From the NCBI GenBank assembly GCA_023441625.1, contig JAEZOA010000023.1:24449-88448 (forward strand): a DNA stretch of 64,000 bases, in the 5' to 3' direction. Positions within the stretch are counted from its first letter, which is position 1; each line of letters begins with the position of its first letter. This document shows positions 1 through 8,089 of this stretch, piece by piece. The position numbers and the translations under genes were made by a program. The notes beneath the pieces are model-generated. The model saw only the letters and a program-made list of their open reading frames with translations. It ran no database searches and was not told the DNA's origin. Origin of the DNA: Bacillota bacterium (lineage in GTDB: Bacteria; Bacillota; Clostridia; Acetivibrionales; DSM-1351).

Positions 1-264
1 GAGGTTGAACTCATCACTGGAAAGACTCATCAAATACGTGCCCATCTCGGCTTTTATGGGCACCCAATAATTGGTGACGGTAAGTATGGCAAGAATTCAG
101 AAAATAAGCAGTATGGTGCAAAATATCAAATGCTTTGCGCTAGTAAGCTTACTTTTAGCTTCAAAAGCAGCGCAAAGCACCTCGATTACTTGAGGAATAA
201 GATGATATCTATTGAGCCTCCCTTTGATTTAGAGAAAACAATAAAAAACAAGAAGATGACATAA
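1..264 (+). CDS. RluA-family pseudouridine synthase, C-terminal part (cut by window start)
   Basis: The window opens inside this gene; 87 codons remain before the TAA. The remnant contains the conserved stretch LITGKTHQIRAHL followed by GHPIIGDGKYG, the C-terminal signature of RluA/RsuA-type enzymes that isomerise uridine to pseudouridine in rRNA or tRNA. The catalytic Asp (HRLD motif) would lie upstream, outside the window, so the exact subfamily (RluA, RluC or RluD) cannot be decided. The C-terminus is rich in lysine. The gene is convergent with the CAP-domain gene and the two share a hairpin terminator. Confidence 0.85.
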   Translation, partial: EVELITGKTHQIRAHLGFYGHPIIGDGKYGKNSENKQYGAKYQMLCASKLTFSFKSSAKHLDYLRNKMISIEPPFDLEKTIKNKKMT

Positions 265-287
265 AAATACTTATTCTATTTACTTTG

Positions 288-334
288 CAAATGTTCATAA
301 AGAAAATGCTACCTTACTTCTTTATGAACATTTG
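288..334. terminator. Bidirectional hairpin between convergent genes
   Basis: Perfect 16-bp inverted repeat (288-303 and 319-334, arm CAAATGTTCATAAAGA) with a 15-nt loop. The right arm overlaps the last codons of the CAP-domain gene on the minus strand. It probably ends transcription from both sides. Confidence 0.7.
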
Positions 335-1096
335 AACAAATAATTTCCCATAGGTTGCACTATCCACAATTCCAATACCTGTATGCGTAAACTTTCCATT
401 ATAAAGATTGTTTCCACTTTCTTCTACCCAAGCCTTAACAGCTTTCTCAATTGTTTCATTACCTGCAATATTTTCGCCAGCAGCACTAAACTTGATTTCA
501 TACTTTTTCATCATATCAAAAGGAGTACCATAGAGTTTTGATGTATGGCTAAAATAATTATTATCCTTCATATCTTTTGCTTTTAGTCTCGCTACTTTTA
601 ATAAATCAGCATCAAATTCCAGTACCTTTAACCCCTTCTCTTTTCTTGCTTTATTTACTAAGTCAAATAGGGTTTGCTCATCAGAGGAAATATCCTTTAC
701 CTTTGAAACAGAAGTAGCTGCCTTAGATGTACTTTGTGTGTTTTTTGTTGTAGCTACAGTATTGTTGGTAGTAGTCTTTGCCTTATCAAGCTTAATATAC
801 TGCGAATTAATTGCTCCTACATTACCACTTGAACTTACATATACAGCATACCAGGAACCTAGCTTCCCAATAACGTTAACCTTCTGGTTTTTTTTAAGTT
901 TGCAAATTATATCAAAAGTTGTGGCAGGACCAGTACGTAGATTTACATCTTCTGCAGTAACTGCCCCAGTAGTTGAACTCATATGCTGATACGCTTCTGA
1001 TGCCTCAACCTTAAGCTGTCCCGTTCCTATTGGCATTATAGTAAATAAAAGCACCAATAATGCTAAAACTATCTTCAATATCTTTTTTCTTTCCAT
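314..1096 (-). CDS. Secreted SH3b-CAP (SCP/PR1, YkwD-like) protein
   Basis: A 260-residue protein with an N-terminal signal peptide (about residues 1-32, basic start then a leucine-rich core). A bacterial SH3 domain follows at about 43-103 (pattern VNLRTGPATTFDIICKL), then a Thr/Asn-rich linker, then a CAP domain at about 135-260 (LVNKARKEKGL, FSHTS, AAGENIA, FTHTGIGI). CAP proteins of this YkwD type are secreted; the SH3b domain suggests cell-wall binding, but the biochemical role is not established. The usual SPGHRxNIL segment before FTHxGIG is replaced by a shorter EESGNNLYNGK, so the domain is atypical. It is a single gene on its own transcript. The RBS (GGAGGGG, 1086-1105 region on the minus strand) supports the ATG. 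Confidence 0.8.
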   Translation of the reverse strand: MERKKILKIVLALLVLLFTIMPIGTGQLKVEASEAYQHMSSTTGAVTAEDVNLRTGPATTFDIICKLKKNQKVNVIGKLGSWYAVYVSSSGNVGAINSQYIKLDKAKTTTNNTVATTKNTQSTSKAATSVSKVKDISSDEQTLFDLVNKARKEKGLKVLEFDADLLKVARLKAKDMKDNNYFSHTSKLYGTPFDMMKKYEIKFSAAGENIAGNETIEKAVKAWVEESGNNLYNGKFTHTGIGIVDSATYGKLFVQMFIKK

Positions 1097-1295
1097 AAAA
1101 CCCCTCCTACAAAAAATAAATATGGTATTTTTTCAGCACAATTACATTGCTGAATAAATATCCGTATATACTTATTATTGACAGGTTTTTCTTATTTATT
1201 TACTTTTTGGATAAATTTAATTAATGTTCTGTAGTGATATATTTCCATTAAAAAAAGAGGCTATATAAGCTAGCCCCTTCTAAAATTTTAATATA

Positions 1296-2732
1296 TTAGT
1301 ACGCCTTACCCCAGTAAACCATTGTCTCAGCAGATTTACCACAGCACATACATTTATCAGATATCTGTTCCTGCTCAAAAGGCATACACCTTGCAGTTGC
1401 ACTTGTTCTTTCTTTTACCTTGTCCTCGCACTCACGCTCTCCACACCACATACCTTTTACAAAACCAGGAGTACTGTTTATTATCTGTTCGAACTCATCT
1501 AGTGTAGCTGCCGTGTAGGTTTTCTTGTCTCTTAACTCCCTTGCCTTTTCCAGCAATGACTTTTGGATATCCTTAAGAAGGTTTTCAACAGTCTCCTCTA
1601 AGCCATCTATTGGAGTAAATATTTTTTCTCTAGTATCTCTTCTAACTAAAACCACCTGATTCTTCTCTATATCCTTTGGTCCAATTTCAAGACGAAGAGG
1701 TACTCCCTTCATTTCGTATTCGCTAAATTTCCAACCTGGCATTTTATCACTATCATCAATTTTAACTCTGAATTTTGAAGATAACTTTGACAATAATTCA
1801 TTTGCCTTATCCAATACCCCTTCCTTTTGCTGAGATACAGGTATAATCATTAACTGTGTAGGAGCTACTGCTGGTGGCAATACCAAACCACTGTCATCAC
1901 CGTGTACCATAATAATAGCACCTATCAGTCGGGTTGTTACTCCCCAAGAGGTCTGATGTACATATTGGAGCTGATTGTTTTTATCAGTATATTGAATTTC
2001 GAATGCCTTAGCAAAACCATCACCAAAATTATGTGAAGTTCCTGACTGTAATGCCTTTCCATCATGCATTAAGCTTTCAATAGTATAGGTTGCTTTTGCA
2101 CCAGCAAACTTTTCCTTGTCAGTTTTTCTTCCCTTAATCACTGGAATGGCAAGCACATTCTCACAGAACTCAGCATATACATTCAGCATTTTTATAGTCT
2201 CTTCCTGAGCTTCTTCCTCAGTAGCATGAGCAGTATGTCCTTCCTGCCATAGGAATTCCAGCGTTCTCAGGAAAGGCCTTGTAGTCTTTTCCCACCTGAC
2301 AACAGAACACCATTGATTATATAGCTTTGGCAAGTCTCTATAGGAATGAATAATATTAGCATAGTGTTCACAAAAAAGTGTTTCAGAAGTAGGTCTTACA
2401 CATAATCTTTCAGTGAGCTTTTCATCTCCGCCATGGGTTACCCATGCAACTTCTGGCGCAAAGCCTTCAACATGCTCTTTTTCCTTTAGCAATAAACTCT
2501 CTGGGATAAACATGGGCATATATACATTTTCGTGCCCTGTAGCCTTAAATCTACCATCTAATTCCTTCTGTAGATTTTCCCATATTGCATAGCCATAGGG
2601 TTTAATAATCATACACCCTCTAACACTTGAATAATCAACGAGTTCAGCTTTTTTTATAACATCAGTATACCATTGTGCAAAGTCATCATTCATAGATGTA
2701 ATTGCTTCAACTAATTTTTTATCTTTCGACAT
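1296..2732 (-). CDS. proS: Prolyl-tRNA synthetase, archaeal/eukaryote-like type
   Basis: Charges tRNA-Pro with proline. The length (about 478 residues), start MSKDKKLVEAITSMNDDF and C-terminal cysteine-containing domain (CGERECEDK, then CMCCGK, ending in a C-terminal Tyr) mark the short class-II form without the bacterial editing insert. Class-II motif 2 (VVRWEKTTRPFLRTLEFLWQ) and the late motif (TTRLIGAIIMVHGDDSGL) are present. An in-frame TTG lies 12 bases upstream, but the RBS GGAGG (2737-2741) sits exactly where that TTG would start and is 7-8 nt before ATG at 2732, so the ATG is chosen. No T-box was seen in the leader. The gene is monocistronic, with a good promoter upstream. Confidence 0.93.
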   Translation of the reverse strand: MSKDKKLVEAITSMNDDFAQWYTDVIKKAELVDYSSVRGCMIIKPYGYAIWENLQKELDGRFKATGHENVYMPMFIPESLLLKEKEHVEGFAPEVAWVTHGGDEKLTERLCVRPTSETLFCEHYANIIHSYRDLPKLYNQWCSVVRWEKTTRPFLRTLEFLWQEGHTAHATEEEAQEETIKMLNVYAEFCENVLAIPVIKGRKTDKEKFAGAKATYTIESLMHDGKALQSGTSHNFGDGFAKAFEIQYTDKNNQLQYVHQTSWGVTTRLIGAIIMVHGDDSGLVLPPAVAPTQLMIIPVSQQKEGVLDKANELLSKLSSKFRVKIDDSDKMPGWKFSEYEMKGVPLRLEIGPKDIEKNQVVLVRRDTREKIFTPIDGLEETVENLLKDIQKSLLEKARELRDKKTYTAATLDEFEQIINSTPGFVKGMWCGERECEDKVKERTSATARCMPFEQEQISDKCMCCGKSAETMVYWGKAY

Positions 2733-2847
2733 TTCTACCTCCAAAAGCTATATTTTATCCGATTCCTATAAAAACTATCACAGAATCCAAGAAATCTGTT
2801 TTATCAATCCTAAGTTTTCTATAAACCGAAAAATTCATACCTATTAT

Positions 2848-2876
2848 TATATAATACATGTGATGGGGTATGTCAA
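2848..2876 (-). promoter_or_regulatory. Sigma-A-type promoter of proS
   Basis: On the minus strand: TTGACA (2871-2876), 17-bp spacer, TATATA (2848-2853), with TATAAT overlapping two bases further on. It lies about 115 bp before the proS ATG. Confidence 0.7.
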
Positions 2877-2881
2877 TACAC

Positions 2882-2910
2882 TTGCAGTGCTAAAGCAGGT
2901 ATATTATAAT
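2882..2910 (+). promoter_or_regulatory. Sigma-A-type promoter of the ispF-like gene
   Basis: TTGCAG (2882-2887), 17-bp spacer, TATAAT (2905-2910). The RBS AAAGGAG follows about 10 nt before the ATG at 2945. It is back to back with the proS promoter. Confidence 0.7.
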
Positions 2911-2944
2911 GTTTGTGTGAGTTTTTTAAAGGAGATAGCAAATT

Positions 2945-3415
2945 ATGAAGGTTGGGATAGGTCAAGATAGTCATAGCTTTGATTTTGAAAATACAAGTAA
3001 AAAATTTGTATTAGGTGGAGTAGTCTTTGATGATGTAACTCCTCTTGCTGGAAATAGTGATGCCGATGTAGTGCTGCATGCAATAGCAAATGCTATTTCA
3101 GGCGTAACGTGTGTTAATATTCTCGGAAAAATAGCCGACGAAATGTGTTTGAAAAAAGGAATAACAGATAGCTCTGAATATGTAAAAGAAGCGCTCAAGT
3201 ACTTGGTCAATATAAAAATTGTTCATGTTTCAATTTCCATTGAATGCTCATATCCAAAAATCACTCCAAAGATTCCAGAAATGCGAAAAACCATTTCAGA
3301 TTTACTCAGTCTGCCAGAGAATAGTGTAGGTATTACAGCTACTACTGGTGAAGGACTTACTGCATTTGGTCAAGGGAAAGGTATCCAGGCCTTCTGTTGC
3401 GTAACAGCATTATAA
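2945..3415 (+). CDS. ispF: Divergent IspF-family protein (MECDP synthase-like)
   Basis: IspF converts CDP-ME 2-phosphate to 2-C-methyl-D-erythritol 2,4-cyclodiphosphate in the MEP isoprenoid pathway. The 156-residue length fits the family. The metal ligands Asp8 and His10 (GIGQDSHSF) and His45 (DVVLHA) are present, and so is a C-terminal ATTGEGLTAFGQGKG resembling ATTTEGLGFTGRGEG. Other positions differ from the classical enzyme: the HSDGD histidine is Asn (GNSDAD), the later TDALLG aspartate is Asn (IANAI), and the GDIGKLFPDTD motif is missing. It may be a functional variant or a paralogue with another role. It is not in the ispD operon but faces it, with a repeat element between them. Confidence 0.75.
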   Translation: MKVGIGQDSHSFDFENTSKKFVLGGVVFDDVTPLAGNSDADVVLHAIANAISGVTCVNILGKIADEMCLKKGITDSSEYVKEALKYLVNIKIVHVSISIECSYPKITPKIPEMRKTISDLLSLPENSVGITATTGEGLTAFGQGKGIQAFCCVTAL

Positions 3416-3438
3416 AACATTCTTAAAGTATTATATAA

Positions 3439-3845
3439 GGGTCTGTTGCAAAACATAATACAATATACGAGAAAAACTTTCTGTTTTAATAGTACGTGAG
3501 TACAACTTATACCAATGGGAAGCTCAGTTAAAAGTAATTGCTGAAATTGTAGGTGAAACACAAGTGTTTTAGCCGTCAAAGCGACAGGACGTCGATTTGA
3601 GCAGCAACCCGAGACACGATGTCGAGTGTTCTGCGACGGCAAAAACGCTTGTGGTGAACCAGACTATTTCAGCAATTACTTTGGCACTTTTCAAGTATAA
3701 GTGCAACTAAACTTCTGCCTTCGCTAGAGCTCGGCACAAGCTAAGTTTTCTTTAGAGCAATCCATTGATATAAGTTTATACGGAAGTACTATTTAAACAT
3801 AATCTTTTAACCATATTGTATCCGTTATAGTTTTGCAACATCCCC
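3439..3845. repeat. Family B element 1: 407-bp long imperfect palindrome, MITE-like
   Basis: The ends are inverted: GGGTCTGTTGCAAAAC on the left, and the complement of GGGGATGTTGCAAAAC on the right, followed inward by related ATACAATAT motifs. Further inverted matches continue inside, for example AATAGTAC near 3489 against GTACTATT near 3785, and AGTAATTGCTGAAAT near 3531 against ATTTCAGCAATTACT near 3667. The whole element can therefore fold into one long hairpin. No significant ORF or transposase was found. It lies between the convergent ispF-like and ispD genes. The ends resemble IS6-family termini (GGTTCTGTTGCAAA type); no 8-bp target duplication is visible. Confidence 0.75.
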
Positions 3846-3869
3846 TTTTGTTTATCTTTTGCAGTAACT

Positions 3870-4583
3870 TTATAAATTCGCAATAATTGCTTCTCCAACA
3901 GCTAAATCCTCTGGAGTAGTTATTTTTATATTTTTATAGCTACCCTCGACAATCTTAACGTCAATACCTAGTCTTTCAACTAAAACCATATCATCTGTGC
4001 CAATATAACTACTCTCAATAGCATTTTTATGTGCATCCATTATTATGTTATATGCAAAGCCTTGAGGTGTCTGTATGCTCCATAGACTATTTCTATCTGG
4101 AGTAGCTGCTACAAACCCATTTTTGTCACTAATCTTGACAGTATCCTTAAGCCGAACGCCTATTCCACATGCACCATAGGTTTTTGCTGCATTTATGCAA
4201 TTAACAATATTTTCTTCTGTTACAAATGGTCTTGCTCCATCATGAATCAGCACAGTTTTGCACTCTTTTCCCACAGCACATAACCCCTTGTATACTGAAT
4301 TCTGTCGCTGCGCTCCTCCACTAACCAAGGTGGTTACTTTTGAAAAATTATAGTGCTCAACTATTCTATGTCTACAAAAATTTATATCCCCTTCATTAAC
4401 TACAAGAATAATAGCATCAATGTCTCTGCATTTTTGGAAAACATTAATAGTTCTCGCCAAAACAGGAATACCAGCAATCTCAATATACTGCTTGTTAATA
4501 TCAGAATTCATTCTTGTACCTTTTCCAGCAGCAGTTATTATCGCTGTTACACTTCCATTAAAACTATTCCTTTGCGCATCCAA
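3870..4583 (-). CDS. ispD: 2-C-methyl-D-erythritol 4-phosphate cytidylyltransferase
   Basis: Third enzyme of the MEP pathway: joins CTP and MEP to CDP-ME. The protein has 237 residues with the nucleotide-binding loop AAGKGTRM, SGGAQRQNSV, the metal/substrate motif VLIHDGARPFV, and the C-terminal TPEDL, all diagnostic. The start is TTG at 4583: a stop lies immediately upstream in frame, the nearest ATG is out of frame, and GGAGG lies about 12 nt before. It is the last gene of a carD-yacL-ispD operon, 38 bp after yacL, as in many Firmicutes. Confidence 0.92.
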   Translation of the reverse strand: MDAQRNSFNGSVTAIITAAGKGTRMNSDINKQYIEIAGIPVLARTINVFQKCRDIDAIILVVNEGDINFCRHRIVEHYNFSKVTTLVSGGAQRQNSVYKGLCAVGKECKTVLIHDGARPFVTEENIVNCINAAKTYGACGIGVRLKDTVKISDKNGFVAATPDRNSLWSIQTPQGFAYNIIMDAHKNAIESSYIGTDDMVLVERLGIDVKIVEGSYKNIKITTPEDLAVGEAIIANL

Positions 4584-4621
4584 TTATGTTTTCAGCCTCC
4601 ATTAACCCATTTTTTAACAAT

Positions 4622-5671
4622 CTATTTATTAGGCTTAGCAAAAACCATTCTTCCCGCAGAAGTCTGAAGTACACTCGTTACCATAACCTGTACTGTTTCT
4701 CCTAAGAACTTTTTGCCGCCATCTACCACGATCATTGTACCATCTTCAAGGAACGCAATACCTTGACCATTTTCCTTACCATCCTTCACCACTTGAACAC
4801 TCATTTCTTCACCAGGTAAAGCAATCGGTTTAACTGCATTTGCAAGTTCATTTATATTTAAAACCTCTATACCTTTCAGCATTGCAACCTTACTAAGATT
4901 ATAATCAGTAGTTATAAGCTTACATTTGAGTTTTTGCGAGGCTTTTAAAAGCATTTCATCTACCTCTTGAATGTCAGAATAATCAAACTCTTCAATTTTC
5001 ACTAAATGATTGCTATCCTTCTGAAGTAGGTTTAGAATATCAAGTCCTCTTCTCCCTCTTGCTCTTCTCATTCCATCCGTCGAATCTGCTATATGCCTTA
5101 GTTCTTCCAGTACAAAGGAGGGGACAATGATTTCTCCATCGATAAATCCTGCTGTGCATATATCTAATATTCTGCCATCAATTATGGTACTTGTATCAAG
5201 AAGTTTTGGAAGTTTCTTATTATTTGTACCGGCTTTTGAGTCCTTAAATAAATCCAGTAAATTCTCACTACTTTTTCTAAGAGAAAGTACAACTCCAGCA
5301 AATCCAAATAATATATTGATTATTACTGCAAATGTCACTCCAATTATATCAATTTTTAGAATTGGAATACTTATAAGATTTGCTACTATTAAACCGATAA
5401 TAAGTCCAATGGCGCAAAGAAATAATTCAGAAAGAGTTATATTCTGAACTCTATGTTCAATCTTATCAATAAAACTACCAACAAATTCGATTATTTTTGA
5501 AGCCATAAAGTAAAACAACGCACAAAAAATTAATGAAGATATAACGAAAATAGTAACTCGTAAGCTCTCACTAATATTAAAATCATTACTAATAAATATT
5601 GTTCGTAAAATTGTATATCCGGTAACTGCACCAAGAATAGAAAAAGAAATTTTAATAATTCGATTTAACAC
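4622..5671 (-). CDS. YacL-like membrane PIN-TRAM protein
   Basis: A 349-residue protein with about four N-terminal membrane helices (residues 5-130), then a PIN nuclease-like domain (LLDTSTIIDGRILDI at about 155-170, with acidic residues typical of PIN metal sites, and SFVLEELRHIADSTD), and a C-terminal TRAM domain (about 285-345) expected to bind RNA. The family (B. subtilis YacL) sits next to ispD in many Firmicutes; a membrane-bound ribonuclease role is inferred from the domains. The GTG start at 5671 has AAGGAG 7 nt upstream. It is 25 bp downstream of carD in the operon. Confidence 0.88.
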   Translation of the reverse strand: MLNRIIKISFSILGAVTGYTILRTIFISNDFNISESLRVTIFVISSLIFCALFYFMASKIIEFVGSFIDKIEHRVQNITLSELFLCAIGLIIGLIVANLISIPILKIDIIGVTFAVIINILFGFAGVVLSLRKSSENLLDLFKDSKAGTNNKKLPKLLDTSTIIDGRILDICTAGFIDGEIIVPSFVLEELRHIADSTDGMRRARGRRGLDILNLLQKDSNHLVKIEEFDYSDIQEVDEMLLKASQKLKCKLITTDYNLSKVAMLKGIEVLNINELANAVKPIALPGEEMSVQVVKDGKENGQGIAFLEDGTMIVVDGGKKFLGETVQVMVTSVLQTSAGRMVFAKPNK

Positions 5672-5696
5672 ATTCCATCTCCTTCAAAAGGTTCTC

Positions 5697-6179
5697 TTAC
5701 TCAGCATATAGGTACTTTTGAATCTTATCTTCCACCTCATGCTGATTTAATCCTTTTGCAAGAACCAACTCACTAATTAATATTTGCTTTGCACTACTGA
5801 GCATTTTCCTCTCACCGGTAGAAAGTCCTCTTTCCCTATCTCTTTGCATGAGAGACCTAACAACATCAGCGACCTCAAATATATTCCCGCTCTTTATCTT
5901 AATCATATTTTCTCTATAACGCTTATTCCAATTTTGGGACAAATCGTGTTGCTCACTTCCTAGGGACATAAACACTTTATCAGCCTCAGAAATGCTTACA
6001 ACATCTCTAATACCTATATCATTGACATTATTTGTTGGAATCATAACCTTTAAATCCCCAATTGGTATTTTCATAACATAATAGCTACATAGTTTGCCCA
6101 ATATTTCTTTCTCTTCAATGGACTCAATAACACCCGCACCATGCATAGGATATACAATTTTGTCTCCTACGTTATACAT
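5697..6179 (-). CDS. CarD-family RNA polymerase-binding transcription factor
   Basis: A 160-residue CarD/CdnL-TRCF-like protein. The N-terminal Tudor-like RNAP-interaction domain starts MYNVGDKIVYPMHGAGVIE and includes the KIPIGDLKVMIP strand; the C-terminal helical DNA-binding part contains NWNKRYRENM and MQRDRERGLSTGERKML. It modulates open-complex stability at promoters. The ATG at 6179 is preferred over an upstream start because GGAGG lies 5 nt before it. First gene of the carD-yacL-ispD operon. Confidence 0.9.
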   Translation of the reverse strand: MYNVGDKIVYPMHGAGVIESIEEKEILGKLCSYYVMKIPIGDLKVMIPTNNVNDIGIRDVVSISEADKVFMSLGSEQHDLSQNWNKRYRENMIKIKSGNIFEVADVVRSLMQRDRERGLSTGERKMLSSAKQILISELVLAKGLNQHEVEDKIQKYLYAE

Positions 6180-6360
6180 AGTAACCTCCAAATAATACAA
6201 ATAAATATAGTTCTCTTTTGTATATCCAGCTTAGCAAGCAAAGCTTAGGGCATATTTTTCTCTATGTCCTCCTAAAGTTCTGTGGAAATCTTTTCTAGTT
6301 AAGCAAGGGTACAAGGGTAAAAATCAATTTCAAATCCATAAAAAAATCATAAAACACTAA

Positions 6361-6387
6361 AACGCACCTTCTCAGTGAGTGCGTTTG
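6361..6387. terminator. Hairpin in the carD upstream region
   Basis: AAACGCAC (6361-6368) pairs with GTGCGTTT (6380-6387) over an 11-nt loop. Read on the minus strand it is followed by a T-rich run, so it looks like a terminator or attenuator in the carD leader. It lies between divergent genes, where a simple gene-end terminator is not expected. Confidence 0.5.
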
Positions 6388-6513
6388 ATTATCTACGTAT
6401 TTACTTCTTATAGGACAAGTATACTACAAAGTATGGGTATTGTCAAAAAAACAAGCATACAAAAAATTTTAAACCTATTAACAGATTATTATACAATAAA
6501 TAATTGTTTTTAT

Positions 6514-6543
6514 TTGACAGCACCTTAATTTTAAACGTATAAT
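6514..6543 (+). promoter_or_regulatory. Consensus sigma-A promoter
   Basis: TTGACA (6514-6519), 18-bp spacer, TATAAT (6538-6543): both hexamers are perfect. It drives the small conserved gene starting at 6576, leaving a very short leader. The rest of the 6180-6575 gap holds only the hairpin at 6361 and AT-rich sequence. Confidence 0.8.
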
Positions 6544-6575
6544 TAATCTAGACATTAAATACAGAGGTGAATCAC

Positions 6576-6971
6576 ATGAAGGATATGCTCATTGATGATT
6601 TTCAATATACTGCGCAGGAATTACTTGTTAGAAATAAGAGTATTCTTGATTTGATAACTAAATTTCAGGATTCAAATTCAAGAATTAATAGGGCTATTAT
6701 AAAGTCTGTCACACAATGCGGTTGTTTGACTATTTCTGCTCATAAGCAGGAAATCCCTGAAGACTCCAGTCTTGACGAAATTAAGAATTCCTTAGATAGT
6801 CATATAGAGGGCTCCTTATGTGAAAATTGCAGAGATGCTGTTGAAAGAGATATTGGAAGAAATGTATTTTATTTAGCATCCTTATGCAATTCTCTTGATT
6901 TAAACCTATATGATATAATTTTAAAGGAAAATGATAGAATACGTATGCTTGGTAAATATAATCTGAGATAA
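6576..6971 (+). CDS. Small conserved clostridial protein with CGC and CxxC motifs
   Basis: A 131-residue soluble protein starting MKDMLIDDFQYTAQELL. AGAGGTGA lies 7 nt before ATG 6576, which is why this start is preferred over the in-frame GTG at 6567. It contains a TQCGCLTISA segment (about 45-55) and a later SLCENCRDAVERDIG with a CxxC pair, suggesting a metal or redox centre. Short proteins of this kind are widespread in clostridia, often under a DUF1573 label, but I am not certain of the family. The strong promoter implies high or constitutive expression. The function is unknown. Confidence 0.75.
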   Translation: MKDMLIDDFQYTAQELLVRNKSILDLITKFQDSNSRINRAIIKSVTQCGCLTISAHKQEIPEDSSLDEIKNSLDSHIEGSLCENCRDAVERDIGRNVFYLASLCNSLDLNLYDIILKENDRIRMLGKYNLR

Positions 6972-7036
6972 AAATATTTGGCTTAGGTGCTATACCATGC
7001 CACGATTTCTTGTATACTACCTAGATTTTAAGAATA

Positions 7037-7080
7037 AAGCTTAATCAGCAGATATTTATCCACTGATTAAGCTTTTCTTG
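7037..7080 (+). terminator. Rho-independent terminator
   Basis: Perfect 12-bp arms AAGCTTAATCAG (7037-7048) and CTGATTAAGCTT (7063-7074), followed by TTCTTG. It lies about 65 bp after the small conserved gene and upstream of the convergent MerR gene end. Confidence 0.75.
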
Positions 7081-7171
7081 TCTAAGCTAACACTGCCGAC
7101 TTCTGCTAGCCGCTGCAACCTGCTTACTTTTAACTACTAATCTCTATCTGCCGGTGTTCATCAAAATACAA

Positions 7172-7993
7172 CTACTTGGCCAGCTTACTCACAGGGAACT
7201 GTATCTCAGTAATATACTCATTTGGATTATTAGTAGCCCATTCGCCTTTAATATATATCTCCCTTTGGGGTCCTACAATACTATATCCATTATCTTCAAT
7301 CCATTTAGAGATTGCATTGTAAGCCATATACAGATTCTGAAAAGCCCCCTTATGGACTACCGTCGCCATCTCCTTCACACCTTCTTGAACCTTAACCTTT
7401 ATCCTATCAGTTTCAGGCAATTCTCCAATAATCGGTTCTATTATTTCTGCATCTACCGACTCCTCTTTGTCTCCAGTATTATGGTAAATTACCATACATG
7501 GCGGAACTACCCTAGCTCCATGCTTCTCAATATGTTTTCCAAGTTCCTCCCATAGATGACCCTGTTCACTAAAACTTGGAATTGTATCCCTTAAAGCTGC
7601 AACACGGATTGGTTCAATTTCTTTTAGAACAATATCATAACTCATTAAATATGCCTCCTGTTTACAAGTTTTTAGTAAATTCTCAACACGAGACAGCCTC
7701 TCCTGATCAAGCCGTATTTTTTCAGCTATTTCCAGATGTTTTATCTCCAAAAGTGTCTGTATTTGCTCTATACCCATATCCTTATTAAGGATTAATACAA
7801 TTTCCTCAAGAGAAAAACACACATCCTTTAAAGCAAGTATTTTATTCAATCTTGGCATTTGCCTGGCTGAATAATATCGATAACCTGTTAAGTTATCAAT
7901 TTTTTCGGGCTGCAGAAGCCCTAGGCTGTCGTAATACCTGAGCGTTTTTACCGTTACTCTGTTTAGTCTTGCAAAATCTCCGATTTTAAACAT
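7172..7993 (-). CDS. MerR-family regulator with GyrI-like effector domain
   Basis: A 273-residue protein. The N-terminal winged HTH reads FKIGDFARLNRVTVKTLRYY and GYRYYSARQMPRLNKI; the dimerisation helix is at about 80-120; the C-terminal GyrI/BmrR-like drug-binding domain is at about 125-270 (VVHKGAFQNL, EIYIKGEWATNNPNEYITEIQFPV). By family it should bind hydrophobic or cationic small molecules and activate an efflux gene, but no efflux gene is adjacent. ATG 7993 has AGGTGA 5 nt upstream, so it is preferred to the GTG at 8002. It is not co-transcribed tightly with radA. Confidence 0.88.
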   Translation of the reverse strand: MFKIGDFARLNRVTVKTLRYYDSLGLLQPEKIDNLTGYRYYSARQMPRLNKILALKDVCFSLEEIVLILNKDMGIEQIQTLLEIKHLEIAEKIRLDQERLSRVENLLKTCKQEAYLMSYDIVLKEIEPIRVAALRDTIPSFSEQGHLWEELGKHIEKHGARVVPPCMVIYHNTGDKEESVDAEIIEPIIGELPETDRIKVKVQEGVKEMATVVHKGAFQNLYMAYNAISKWIEDNGYSIVGPQREIYIKGEWATNNPNEYITEIQFPVSKLAK

Positions 7994-8089
7994 TCTATTC
8001 ACCTATGTGCACATATTTTGAGGTCCTCATAAACAGGATAAACCCTTACCTAACAGGAGAGTCAATATCCTTTTAAAAAATTTTTACTA

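Noticed and set aside
3439..3845. Complete IS6-family insertion sequence
   Set aside because: Although the ends resemble IS6 termini, the element is only 407 bp, has no transposase frame and no visible 8-bp target duplication.
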